64,000 nt of DNA from contig NZ_KI911784.1 of the NCBI RefSeq assembly GCF_000516515.1, positions 3,324,633 through 3,388,632 of the forward strand. Reading direction: 5' to 3'. The notes beneath the pieces are model-generated. The model did no database searches. It saw only the letters and a program-made list of their open reading frames with translations, and was not told the origin of the DNA. Positions 26,953-34,860 of the stretch are shown here, in pieces. This DNA is from Chloroflexus sp. Y-396-1. GTDB taxonomy: Bacteria > Chloroflexota > Chloroflexia > Chloroflexales > Chloroflexaceae. Every line of letters starts with the position of its first letter. Within the stretch, counting starts at the first letter, position 1. Position numbers and translations under genes: made by a program.

Positions 26953-28782
26953 TCACATTCCGGTACCGACCAACAGTGATGACTCACGCATTTGTTCCAG
27001 GCAGTTGAGTACCTGATCGCGCACAAAGGGGGCTGTAAGCGGTAAACCATCACACCAGGCTACCGAACCGAGACGAGTGGCATAGGCCGGACAGTGCAGT
27101 TGTAGCAATTGCCGGAGTTGCCCATCGTGATTCTGCTCGACCACAACACAATGCTGGTGATGGGCGATAAACTCGGTGACCTCTGCACCAAACGGAAGGG
27201 CGCGTATACGCATACTGCTAGTCTGAATACCGGCAGCAGCCAGTAAGTCGCGCGCTTCGCTAATGGCTGGCGCCGTAGAGCCAAATCCGATCAGACCAAT
27301 AGTCGCCTGCGGGTTGATCTCGATCACCGGACGAGGCACAAGCCGCCGTGCTGTTTCATGTTTGCGCCAGAGTCGAGCCATATTGCGTTGCCAGTCGTCA
27401 GGGCGTTCACTGTAAACATTGCGCTCATTGTGTCCCGTTCCACGGCTAAGCGTGGCTGCCAGTGGGTGGGGATTTCCCGGCAGAGTCCGATACCCGATAC
27501 CATCACCGTCAATGTCGGCAAAGCGAGCATAGGTCTTTAACCGTGCCAAATCCTCAGCGCTCAACACTTTACCGCGTTGGAGTGATTGTTCGGGGTAGGG
27601 AAAGGGATGACTCATCCAGATGTTCATTCCCAGATCGAGATCACTCAGCACGAAGACCGGAGTTTGTAACTGTTCGGCCAGATCGAAGGCCATCTGCGCA
27701 TCGCTGAAGCACTCTTCCATCGTACCCGGCAACAGGATAACATGTCGGGTATCACCGTGACCGAGATAGTAGACGGAAAGCAAATCACTTTGAGCGGTGC
27801 GGGTTGGCAAGCCGGTTGACGGCCCAACACGCTGGACATCCCAGATAACAGCAGGTATTTCGGCAAAGAAACCTAACCCGGCAAATTCGGTCATCAGCGA
27901 AATACCCGGCCCAGACGTGGCCGTCATCGCACGGGCGCCAGCCCAGCCAGCACCGATCACGATCCCAAGAGCTGCGATCTCGTCTTCAGCCTGAACAATC
28001 GCACAGGTTGCGCCGTCGGACGCTGGACGTAGGCGTGGTAAGTAGCTCTCTAAGGCCTCGATCAGGCTGCTCGACGGTGTAATCGGATACCAGGCAACCA
28101 CACCAACACCGCCGGTCAACGCACCAATGGCAGCCGCGGTATTACCGTCGATCAGCATCATCCCGCGTGTTGCTTGCATCCGGTGCACGCGGTACCTGCC
28201 GTGGGCGGGTGAAGGTTCGGCAGCAGCCCACGACTGCGCCGCCCGGATCACCGCTAGATTCAGCTCAACTGCCGATGGCCGACCACGAAACTGTTGCCGC
28301 AAAGCAGTCAGTAAAGCTGTTTCCTCGATGCCGAGCAATGCCGCCAGCACACCCACATAAACCATGTTGGTCGCGTAAGGACGCAGCCGTTGGTTGACAC
28401 CTACCTGATCCAGAATGTGCCGCACCGGAATCGCGAGTGGGATGATGTCCGAGCGTTGCGGCTGCCATGGGCCGTCAGCAGGATAGAGACAGATACCATC
28501 GGTCGGTAGTTGTGCCAGATCTTCATTGGCAGTGCGTGGATTAAACGCAACCAGAATCGGGGTAACCGCAGGTCGAGCGATATAGCCAGCCTGACTGACC
28601 CGTAGTGTGTACCAGGTCGGTTCACCCTGAATGTTGGAGGGGAAGAGGTTCTTCCCAGAGACGGGCACACCCATCTGAAAGATGGCCCGCATGAGTACCA
28701 TGTTGGCCGTTTGACTGCCAGAGCCATTCACGGTAGCCGCAGTGATGGCAAACTCATTTACAACTGGTTGGGGGGATTGCAT
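26953..28782 (-). CDS. korA: 2-oxoacid:ferredoxin oxidoreductase, fused gamma-alpha subunit
   Basis: 609 residues. Residues 1-185 form the gamma domain (FAITAATVNGSGSQTANMVLMRAIFQMGVPV...), joined to the alpha domain, which carries GNTAAAIGALTGGVGVVAWYPITPSSSLIEALE, EDEIAALGIVIGAGWAGARAMTATSGPGISLM and the C-terminal VVVEQNHDGQLRQLL. This gamma-alpha order is that of KorA-type enzymes. ATG 28782 follows gagga; an upstream in-frame start would add six residues only. Its promoter is visible at 28823-28852. It supplies or consumes reduced ferredoxin around the TCA cycle or in anaplerosis. Confidence 0.92.
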   Translation of the reverse strand: MQSPQPVVNEFAITAATVNGSGSQTANMVLMRAIFQMGVPVSGKNLFPSNIQGEPTWYTLRVSQAGYIARPAVTPILVAFNPRTANEDLAQLPTDGICLYPADGPWQPQRSDIIPLAIPVRHILDQVGVNQRLRPYATNMVYVGVLAALLGIEETALLTALRQQFRGRPSAVELNLAVIRAAQSWAAAEPSPAHGRYRVHRMQATRGMMLIDGNTAAAIGALTGGVGVVAWYPITPSSSLIEALESYLPRLRPASDGATCAIVQAEDEIAALGIVIGAGWAGARAMTATSGPGISLMTEFAGLGFFAEIPAVIWDVQRVGPSTGLPTRTAQSDLLSVYYLGHGDTRHVILLPGTMEECFSDAQMAFDLAEQLQTPVFVLSDLDLGMNIWMSHPFPYPEQSLQRGKVLSAEDLARLKTYARFADIDGDGIGYRTLPGNPHPLAATLSRGTGHNERNVYSERPDDWQRNMARLWRKHETARRLVPRPVIEINPQATIGLIGFGSTAPAISEARDLLAAAGIQTSSMRIRALPFGAEVTEFIAHHQHCVVVEQNHDGQLRQLLQLHCPAYATRLGSVAWCDGLPLTAPFVRDQVLNCLEQMRESSLLVGTGM

Positions 28783-28822
28783 AGCTTCCTCGCAAGACAC
28801 TCGACGTTGAGCGATAGTGTCT

Positions 28823-28852
28823 ATTATACGAGTGAAGGGTAGTTTGTGGCAA
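28823..28852 (-). promoter_or_regulatory. korA promoter
   Basis: On the minus strand TTGCCA (28852-28847), an 18-bp spacer and TATAAT (28828-28823), about 40 bases before the korA ATG. Confidence 0.7.
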
Positions 28853-29318
28853 GGGGAGGAAAGAGGCTTTAGGGGTTTTCAGAGTTTTCACCTTACCCGT
28901 TGGCGGGATATTAGAGGGGGGAGGAGTATGGCGTGAGTGCGATGGATAGACTCCAAAATTGTCTGCCGTGCGTGCGGCGATGCGCAGCTTCCCGTTCCAA
29001 CGGTGGCCTGCGGCTGCGATCCGGTTGTCTCGCCGATCATATCCGTTACAGTGCTGGAGGTCAATGGCTCTCTCTGAACCAGATCGGCAAGGACGAGTTG
29101 TCTCGCCGATCATGCCTGTCACCACATTGTAGGGCGGGTTTCAAGCCGGCCCCAATGGCGCGGCCATGCCGCGCCCGATACGATGTCGCACCCCAGCACG
29201 CGAGTCTCTAGCCCGCGCTTACAAACCACCGCATATTACGGACGCCCTCTGTGCGTAGTGCTGATCTGACGTAGTACTGATCTGACAGTGTGAAACTCAT
29301 TTGTGAACTCCTTTTCGC
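28853..29318. other. Intergenic stretch with short direct repeats
   Basis: No gene supported. It contains two copies of gttgtctcgccgatcat (about 29023 and 29097), a gggcgggtttc...-type palindromic tract around 29131-29215, and two copies of a gtagt-ctgatctgac unit (29257-29290). It looks like decayed repeat DNA. Confidence 0.5.
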
Positions 29319-29347
29319 TAGACATATACAGCAAAAGTATGTATAAT
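29319..29347 (+). promoter_or_regulatory. Promoter of the SpoIIAA-like gene
   Basis: TAGACA (29319-29324), 17-bp spacer, TATAAT (29342-29347), about 39 bases before ATG 29386. Confidence 0.75.
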
Positions 29348-29385
29348 GTGCAAAAGGTTGCAAGTAATGTCTAAGGGAGCATGCT

Positions 29386-29745
29386 ATGCCCTACCGCATT
29401 CGTCGCCGGGCCCATGATCTGATCTGGGTGGTGATGGAGGATCATTTACATTTGTCTGAAGCGGAACGGTACTACCATGAAATGTGGCGCTTGCTCGATC
29501 AGTGTCCGAAGCCAACCGATTTGCTTGTCGATGGCCGACGTATCTCTGGTGCTGACCGTGGGGCCCGGCAGCGTACTGAGGCAATTGTGCATCATAAGCA
29601 TTTAGGTCGGATCGCCTTCATTGTTGCCGAACACCATTTGCTTATCTTTGCGCCGCTCGTTCGCTTTGTCAGTGGCATTGGTTTATTTGCTACCGAACAG
29701 GAAGCACTGCGCTTTCTCGGTACCGTAATGGAGTACGGTGATTGA
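29386..29745 (+). CDS. SpoIIAA/STAS-like small protein
   Basis: 119 residues. The pattern of alternating strands and helices (HDLIWVVMEDHLHLSEAERYYHEMWRLLDQC...DLLVDGRRISGADRGARQR...RIAFIVAEHHLLIFAPLVRFVSG...FATEQEALRFL) fits the SpoIIAA-like (STAS-type) fold that often acts as a binding or anti-sigma-partner module. No phosphorylatable Ser is obvious in the usual place. It is a single-gene unit with its own promoter and a strong terminator, 139 bp ahead of bchH. A link to pigment synthesis would rest on position only. Confidence 0.6.
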   Translation: MPYRIRRRAHDLIWVVMEDHLHLSEAERYYHEMWRLLDQCPKPTDLLVDGRRISGADRGARQRTEAIVHHKHLGRIAFIVAEHHLLIFAPLVRFVSGIGLFATEQEALRFLGTVMEYGD

Positions 29746-29768
29746 CATTTGTTTGTCTCGATGGCGAT

Positions 29769-29792
29769 AGCCTGTGCTTTTATGCACAGGCT
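29769..29792 (+). terminator. Hairpin terminator after the SpoIIAA-like gene
   Basis: AGCCTGTGC (29769-29777), loop ttttat, GCACAGGCT (29784-29792), then TTGTTCGTTT. This isolates bchH from the gene before it. Confidence 0.85.
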
Positions 29793-29812
29793 TTGTTCGT
29801 TTCATGTTCAGA

Positions 29813-29841
29813 TTGTATTTTGTGTCATATAATTGCATAAT
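29813..29841 (+). promoter_or_regulatory. Probable bchH promoter
   Basis: TTGTAT (29813-29818), 17-bp spacer, CATAAT (29836-29841). A TATAAT at 29828-29833 is an alternative -10 with a poorer -35. AAGGAG precedes the ATG at 29885 by 10 bases. Confidence 0.5.
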
Positions 29842-29884
29842 ATATTCAGGACATCCGGGTCTATAGGCAAGGAGCAATGACGCT

Positions 29885-32800
29885 ATGGGCCAGCCACTTG
29901 AGTTTGTGATGATACTCGGCTTACAGCGCTACAGTCAGGATTTTTTTCGTCGCGCTGAAGCTGAGGTTCGCAAAGAGGTTCCCGATTTTCGATTGCATAT
30001 CTTTGAGGATCGTGATGTAACCGCCCGTTCGGCAGAGGTGGAAGCGGCGATTGCCCGCTGCCGTTGTCTGATTCTCTCACTGATCACCCTGAATGAAACG
30101 GCGGAGGTGCTGATACCGATGGTCGAACGTCACGATCCGCCAGTTGTCTTTTCGTTCGAGGGGCTGCCGGAGGTGATGCGGCTGAACAAGGTTGGTTCGT
30201 ACAACCTGAAGGCCGGTAAGGGGATGCCCAAACCGGTTCAGAACGTTGCCCGGCTGCTCGTCGGTGGTCGCGAAGAAGACGCTCTGTATGGCTACGTAAA
30301 ATTGCAGAAGATTACTTCAAAGCTAATCAATTTTCTGCCCGGCAAGCGATTAAACGATTTTCGGAACTGGACAAATGTCAATAACTACTGGAATCATCGC
30401 AGTATTGCCAATGCAGCCAATATGTTTAAGCTCATTTTGCGTGAATATTGCGCAATGAGCCATCTGCATGTTGATCCGGTCGTTGAAATGCCAAATATGG
30501 GTTTTGCCCATCCTGATGCACCACGACTCTTTGCCAGTCCTGCCGAATATGAACGTTGGGAGAAGGAGCGCAACCGTGCGCGCAAAGGAGTGTCGCCACC
30601 ATTGGGGACGGTGGCGCTCTTGTCATTCCGCGCTCATATCTTGTCCGGTGCTGATTATCATTACAAGATCGTGCACGCATTGGAAGCTGCCGGCTTGCGC
30701 GTCTTGCCGATCTTCGTGATGGGGATCGAGAGCCACATTGTGGTACGTGAGTGGCTCACCCGTATGAATGTTGATCTGGTGATCAATACAATGGGCTTCC
30801 CCCTCGTAGGCGGACCTGCCGGTTCAACGAAGGCCGGATTGACGGTTGATGTTGCCCGTGAGTTGCTAAGTAAACTCGATACGCCGTATATTGTGGCGCA
30901 GCCGTTATTCGTGCAAGATGAGGATGACTGGCGTGAGCGTGGGGTTGGTCCTCTACAGAGTACATTCCTCTTTAGTTTGCCCGAGATGGATGGTGCGGTA
31001 GCACCGGTTGTCCTCGGTGGGATGCGCGGTAGTACGATCACCACGGTGCCTGACCGCCTCGAACGGTTGGCCCGCATAGCTCGTGGTTTTGTGCAGCTAC
31101 GTAAGAAGCCGAATCGCGACAAGAAGGTGGCAATTATTGTTTACAATTATCCACCTGGTCAAGGAAAGGTGGCTACTGCTGCCCTGCTCGATGTACCGGC
31201 AAGTTTGATCGCCATTCTCGATCGCCTGGCTGCGGAAGGTTATCAGGTAGGGCGCTACCCGCGTGATCCGGCAACCTTTGCCCGCTGTCTCGAAGGGCTG
31301 GTCAGTGATCAGCCTTTGCCCCCCGGTCACCCGCCGGTAGTCGTTGGTACGAGTGCTGATCGGCAAGACTTCTATCGCTGGTTACGTCCGAGCGACCAAG
31401 AGCGGATTAATGCCCGTTGGGGTGAATTCCCCGGTGATATTGCACCGCTGGGACGCGATAAGGTGCGGCTGGCAGGTACCCAAATTGGTAATGTCTTCAT
31501 CGGCGTGCAGCCGGTGATTGGGATGCCCGGTGATCCAATGCGGTTGTTGTTTGATAAAGAGAACACACCTCACCACCAGTACGCGCTCTTCTATCGCTAC
31601 CTCAGTGAGAGTTTCGGCGCTGATGCTATTGTTCATCTTGGTATGCACGGCACTGCCGAATGGATGCCTGGCGTACAGTTAGGTGTTACCGACCGTTGCT
31701 GGCCCGACATTCTGCTCGGTGAGATCCCGAATTTCTACGTGTATCCGATTAATAATCCGGCGGAAGCCAATATTGCTAAGCGTCGTGGCTACAGCACGAT
31801 CATCGGTCACGCCATCCCTCCGTATGGCCGCGCCGGTCTGTACCGTGAGTTGCAGGCTTTGCACGACTTGTTGACCGAATATCGCGAGCGGCCACCTGCG
31901 CTTGCAGATGATGATCAAAGTCCAGAAGCCGTCGCGATTATGCAGAAGATTGCACTGCTCAATCTCGACCAGGAGCTAGCACGCCAGCCCGGTGAGTCGT
32001 TCAGTCGCTTTGCATCGCGGGCGTATGCCTATCTGCGCGATTTGGCAGCGACGATGATCACGGATCGTTTGCACATCTTAGGGAGTGCACCACCTCCTGA
32101 AGAGCAGTTGACATTAATCGTCGAAACGCTGAAGGTGCCGCGTGGTGAGCTGCCTGGTCTGGCCGATCTATTGTTGTCGGCGCGGAAATCTAGCCTGCGA
32201 TACAGTGAAGTACTCACAAAGGCTCGCCAGGGTGATCCCGATGCGTTCGCTTTGCGCGAAGAGATTGAAACCCGTTGTACCGAACTGGTCCAGCAAACGG
32301 TATTTGGTCATCTAACGCCTGAGCAGGCTGCGCGTCAGGTTGGTTTATCTTCCAGTAATGAGTTGGCCGCATTGGTGCAACATGGTCGGGCACTCCTGGC
32401 TGCACTTCGCGACAACACCCAGGAACTAGATTTTCTTATGCGCGGTCTGGCCGGGCGTTACGTCCCCGCTGCCCCAGGTGGCGATATTATCCGTGATGGC
32501 GTCACCGTCTTGCCCACCGGTCGCAACATCCACAGTATGGATCCGTTCCGGATACCGTCCGACAGCGCCTACGAGCGTGGCCTTCGGATTGCCGAAACAC
32601 TGATTGCTACCCATCGTGCCGAGACCGGCCAGTATCCAGAGACTATCGCGCAAGTGTTGTGGGGTCTCGATGCCATTAAAACGAAGGGCGAATCTATCGG
32701 GATTGTGCTGGGGTTGATCGGTGCCCGACCGATCAAGGATGGTCAGGGTAAAGTGGGCCGTTATGCGCTGATACCCCTAGCCGAATTGGGTCGGCCACGG

Positions 32801-33697
32801 ATCGATGTGCTGATGACGGCGTCCGGTATCTTCCGCGACGTCTTTGCAGGCACGATGGATATGCTTGATCGGTTGGTACGGGAAGCGGCTGCTGCCGATG
32901 AACCGCCGGAGATGAATTACATCCGCAAGCACGTCCAGGAGATGATGGCTGCCGGGAAGAGCTTCGATCAGGCAACGGCGCGCATCTTTACCCAGGCTGC
33001 CGGTACTTACGGTACCGATGTCGATGAAGCTATCGAAGGAAGTGCCTGGGAGAAACGCGAAGAGTTGGAGGAACTGTTCATCAAGCGTAATGCTTACGCC
33101 TTTGGCGGGCGCCAAAATGGCGAGGCCCGGCCAGAGGTCTTGCGGGCGCTCCTTGGTACGGTGAGCCGTGTTGCCCAGGAGATTGATAGCGTCGAATACG
33201 GTTTGACCGATATGCAGCACTATTATGGGTATTCGGGCGCATTGAAGGCGGCTGCCGAACGGGCGACCGGTCAGCGGGTGCCGCTCAATTTTGTCGAGAG
33301 CTTTACGGCTGAAACGAAATTGCAAACCCTGGAACAGACCCTACGGGTTGAATACCGCACGAAGTTCCTCAATCCGAAGTGGTACGAGGGGATGTTGCGC
33401 CACGGACATAATGGCGCTGCCGAAATTGCCAGCCGGTTTACTTATATGCTAGGCTGGAGCGCAACGACCGACGCTGTTGATCAATGGGTGTACGATGAAG
33501 CAGCGCGGACGTTTGTCCTTGATGATGCAATGCGTACTCGCATCGAAGCACTCAATCCGGCTGCGGCGCGGAATATGGTGGGTCGCTTACTCGAAGCGAA
33601 TGCGCGTGGTATGTGGCAGACCGACGAGGAGACATTGGAGCGGCTACGCGAACTACACGCCGATCTGGAAGATCGGTTGGAGGGCATTACCGGTTAA
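29885..33697 (+). CDS. bchH: Magnesium chelatase subunit H (BchH-type)
   Basis: 1270 residues, the expected size. It opens with the BchH-specific domain (LEFVMILGLQRYSQDFFRRAEAEV..., DFRLHIFEDRDV) that separates chlorophyll chelatases from CobN. The CobN/Mg-chelatase core follows: VALLSFRAHILSGADYHY, IVYNYPPGQGKVATAALLDVP, IVHLGMHGTAEWMPG with candidate porphyrin/metal-site His residues, and PEANIAKRRGYSTIIGH. BchH binds protoporphyrin IX and inserts Mg2+ with the ATPases BchI and BchD, the first committed step of bacteriochlorophyll synthesis. bchI and bchD are not here. I recall that Chloroflexus has several BchH paralogues; which one this is cannot be told. Confidence 0.93.
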   Translation: MGQPLEFVMILGLQRYSQDFFRRAEAEVRKEVPDFRLHIFEDRDVTARSAEVEAAIARCRCLILSLITLNETAEVLIPMVERHDPPVVFSFEGLPEVMRLNKVGSYNLKAGKGMPKPVQNVARLLVGGREEDALYGYVKLQKITSKLINFLPGKRLNDFRNWTNVNNYWNHRSIANAANMFKLILREYCAMSHLHVDPVVEMPNMGFAHPDAPRLFASPAEYERWEKERNRARKGVSPPLGTVALLSFRAHILSGADYHYKIVHALEAAGLRVLPIFVMGIESHIVVREWLTRMNVDLVINTMGFPLVGGPAGSTKAGLTVDVARELLSKLDTPYIVAQPLFVQDEDDWRERGVGPLQSTFLFSLPEMDGAVAPVVLGGMRGSTITTVPDRLERLARIARGFVQLRKKPNRDKKVAIIVYNYPPGQGKVATAALLDVPASLIAILDRLAAEGYQVGRYPRDPATFARCLEGLVSDQPLPPGHPPVVVGTSADRQDFYRWLRPSDQERINARWGEFPGDIAPLGRDKVRLAGTQIGNVFIGVQPVIGMPGDPMRLLFDKENTPHHQYALFYRYLSESFGADAIVHLGMHGTAEWMPGVQLGVTDRCWPDILLGEIPNFYVYPINNPAEANIAKRRGYSTIIGHAIPPYGRAGLYRELQALHDLLTEYRERPPALADDDQSPEAVAIMQKIALLNLDQELARQPGESFSRFASRAYAYLRDLAATMITDRLHILGSAPPPEEQLTLIVETLKVPRGELPGLADLLLSARKSSLRYSEVLTKARQGDPDAFALREEIETRCTELVQQTVFGHLTPEQAARQVGLSSSNELAALVQHGRALLAALRDNTQELDFLMRGLAGRYVPAAPGGDIIRDGVTVLPTGRNIHSMDPFRIPSDSAYERGLRIAETLIATHRAETGQYPETIAQVLWGLDAIKTKGESIGIVLGLIGARPIKDGQGKVGRYALIPLAELGRPRIDVLMTASGIFRDVFAGTMDMLDRLVREAAAADEPPEMNYIRKHVQEMMAAGKSFDQATARIFTQAAGTYGTDVDEAIEGSAWEKREELEELFIKRNAYAFGGRQNGEARPEVLRALLGTVSRVAQEIDSVEYGLTDMQHYYGYSGALKAAAERATGQRVPLNFVESFTAETKLQTLEQTLRVEYRTKFLNPKWYEGMLRHGHNGAAEIASRFTYMLGWSATTDAVDQWVYDEAARTFVLDDAMRTRIEALNPAAARNMVGRLLEANARGMWQTDEETLERLRELHADLEDRLEGITG

Positions 33698-33755
33698 CCG
33701 TGAACGTGTATTTGAAGCCGCTCGTCACGTCCACGATGGATGCACCTAGTCAGTA

Positions 33756-33776
33756 GAGCACGGCATCGCCGTGCTC
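33756..33776 (+). terminator. Hairpin after bchH
   Basis: GAGCACGGC-atc-GCCGTGCTC, a 9-bp perfect stem with flanking gtag/ctac, no T-run. Either the bchH terminator or one of the short GC palindromes. Confidence 0.55.
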
Positions 33777-34313
33777 CTACCGGTAGGCGCATCGACCATC
33801 CACCCCGAATCGCCACCATCAGGTGCATCCCATAGCTATCGTACTGGCTGAGAGGGGTGTAACGGATGCCGATCCGTCCGGTGTGGTCTGGATAGCGGTG
33901 CATCGTGTTGTCGTCCTGCGTGGTGACTGCTGTGTTCTATCTTGGCACAGTGACCGTCGCTACCCCCGGCGCTGCTGCGGTCGCATCAGGACAGTGAGGG
34001 ACGACCTTCATAGTTTGGACCGAGATACGTCGGATCGGCTTTTCAGAGCGAAAAGGGTAGGTTCCAGCTTCGCCTTACTATCCTCCTTCCGCTCTCGGTG
34101 TTGTAGCGGAAGGGGATATTAGAGGGGACGAATCCGTTCATCCTACCACCCCGCTTAGCTTTTCTCTTCCCTCATCATGCCCGTTAACCCACGGTAGAGA
34201 GCGTGTTTCCAACGCGCCCTCCGTGAGATGCTTCTTCCCAATGCCCACACGACGCGGGCTAGCAGCCTCGCGACAGAAACCGCTGAAAACTCATGCCTTC
34301 CGATGGTTCTCTC
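33777..34313. other. Intergenic stretch, no gene seen
   Basis: About 540 bp with only short overlapping frames. A ttccgctctcggtgttgtagcggaagg inverted pair near 34088-34114 could form a hairpin. No RNA gene recognised. Confidence 0.5.
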
Positions 34314-34377
34314 TTGACAGATCGGCAAAAAGGTTGTAACCTCCAAACAGTTTGGTTTTTCAAACTATTTGGAGGTT
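34314..34377 (+). promoter_or_regulatory. MarR promoter overlapped by a long palindromic operator
   Basis: TTGACA (34314-34319) is followed after 17 bp by TAACCT as a weak -10. From 34338 to 34377 runs a palindrome: AACCTCCAAACAGTTTG, 6-base loop, CAAACTATTTGGAGGTT, with 16 of 17 positions matching. It covers the -10 box, the start point and the gene's own GGAGG ribosome site. A bound MarR dimer would block the promoter, so autorepression is expected. Confidence 0.85.
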
Positions 34378-34381
34378 AAAA

Positions 34382-34849
34382 GTGTATCACGAACTCGATC
34401 CTCCCTACACTGCCGAAGATGTCGCTGTGCTGTTCAATCTGGTGCATAGCGAACTGATGGGTCAGAGTATGGAAACGCTCTTACAGTTTCTTCAGCGTTC
34501 CAATCTCTCAATGCCCCGTCTGGTGTCGTTAATGTACATTCAACGTCAAGGCGTGACAACTGTCACTGCATTGAGTGAACACCTCAATTTGGCGCTGGGT
34601 ACCACCAGTCAGATGATTGATCAACTAGTGCAAGATGGACTGGTTGAACGACGTGAAGCAGCGCATGATCGCCGTCAAAAACAGATTACCCTGACACCTG
34701 CTGGCGAGACACTTGTCGCCGAGGCACGTCAGATCAGGTTGGCAGAGGCAAGTCGTCATTTGCGACAGTTACCACCAGCATTGATTGAACAACTGGGACA
34801 GGCGCTCAGTGCTGCCTGTCGGGAATGGAATCTGATAACCAAATCTTGA
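34382..34849 (+). CDS. MarR-family transcriptional regulator
   Basis: 155 residues from GTG 34382, six bases after GGAGG; an in-frame TTG at 34352 lies inside the operator. The winged helix-turn-helix is plain: MPRLVSLMYIQRQGVTTVTALSEHLNLALGTTSQMIDQLVQDGLVERREAAHDRRQKQITLTPAGETLVAEA, with the DRR wing typical of MarR. Flanking helices form the dimer interface. The adjacent efflux pump gene starts 11 bp later, so this is the classic MarR-repressed drug-export pair, released by an unknown ligand. Confidence 0.92.
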   Translation: MYHELDPPYTAEDVAVLFNLVHSELMGQSMETLLQFLQRSNLSMPRLVSLMYIQRQGVTTVTALSEHLNLALGTTSQMIDQLVQDGLVERREAAHDRRQKQITLTPAGETLVAEARQIRLAEASRHLRQLPPALIEQLGQALSAACREWNLITKS

Positions 34850-34860
34850 GGGGCATCTTT

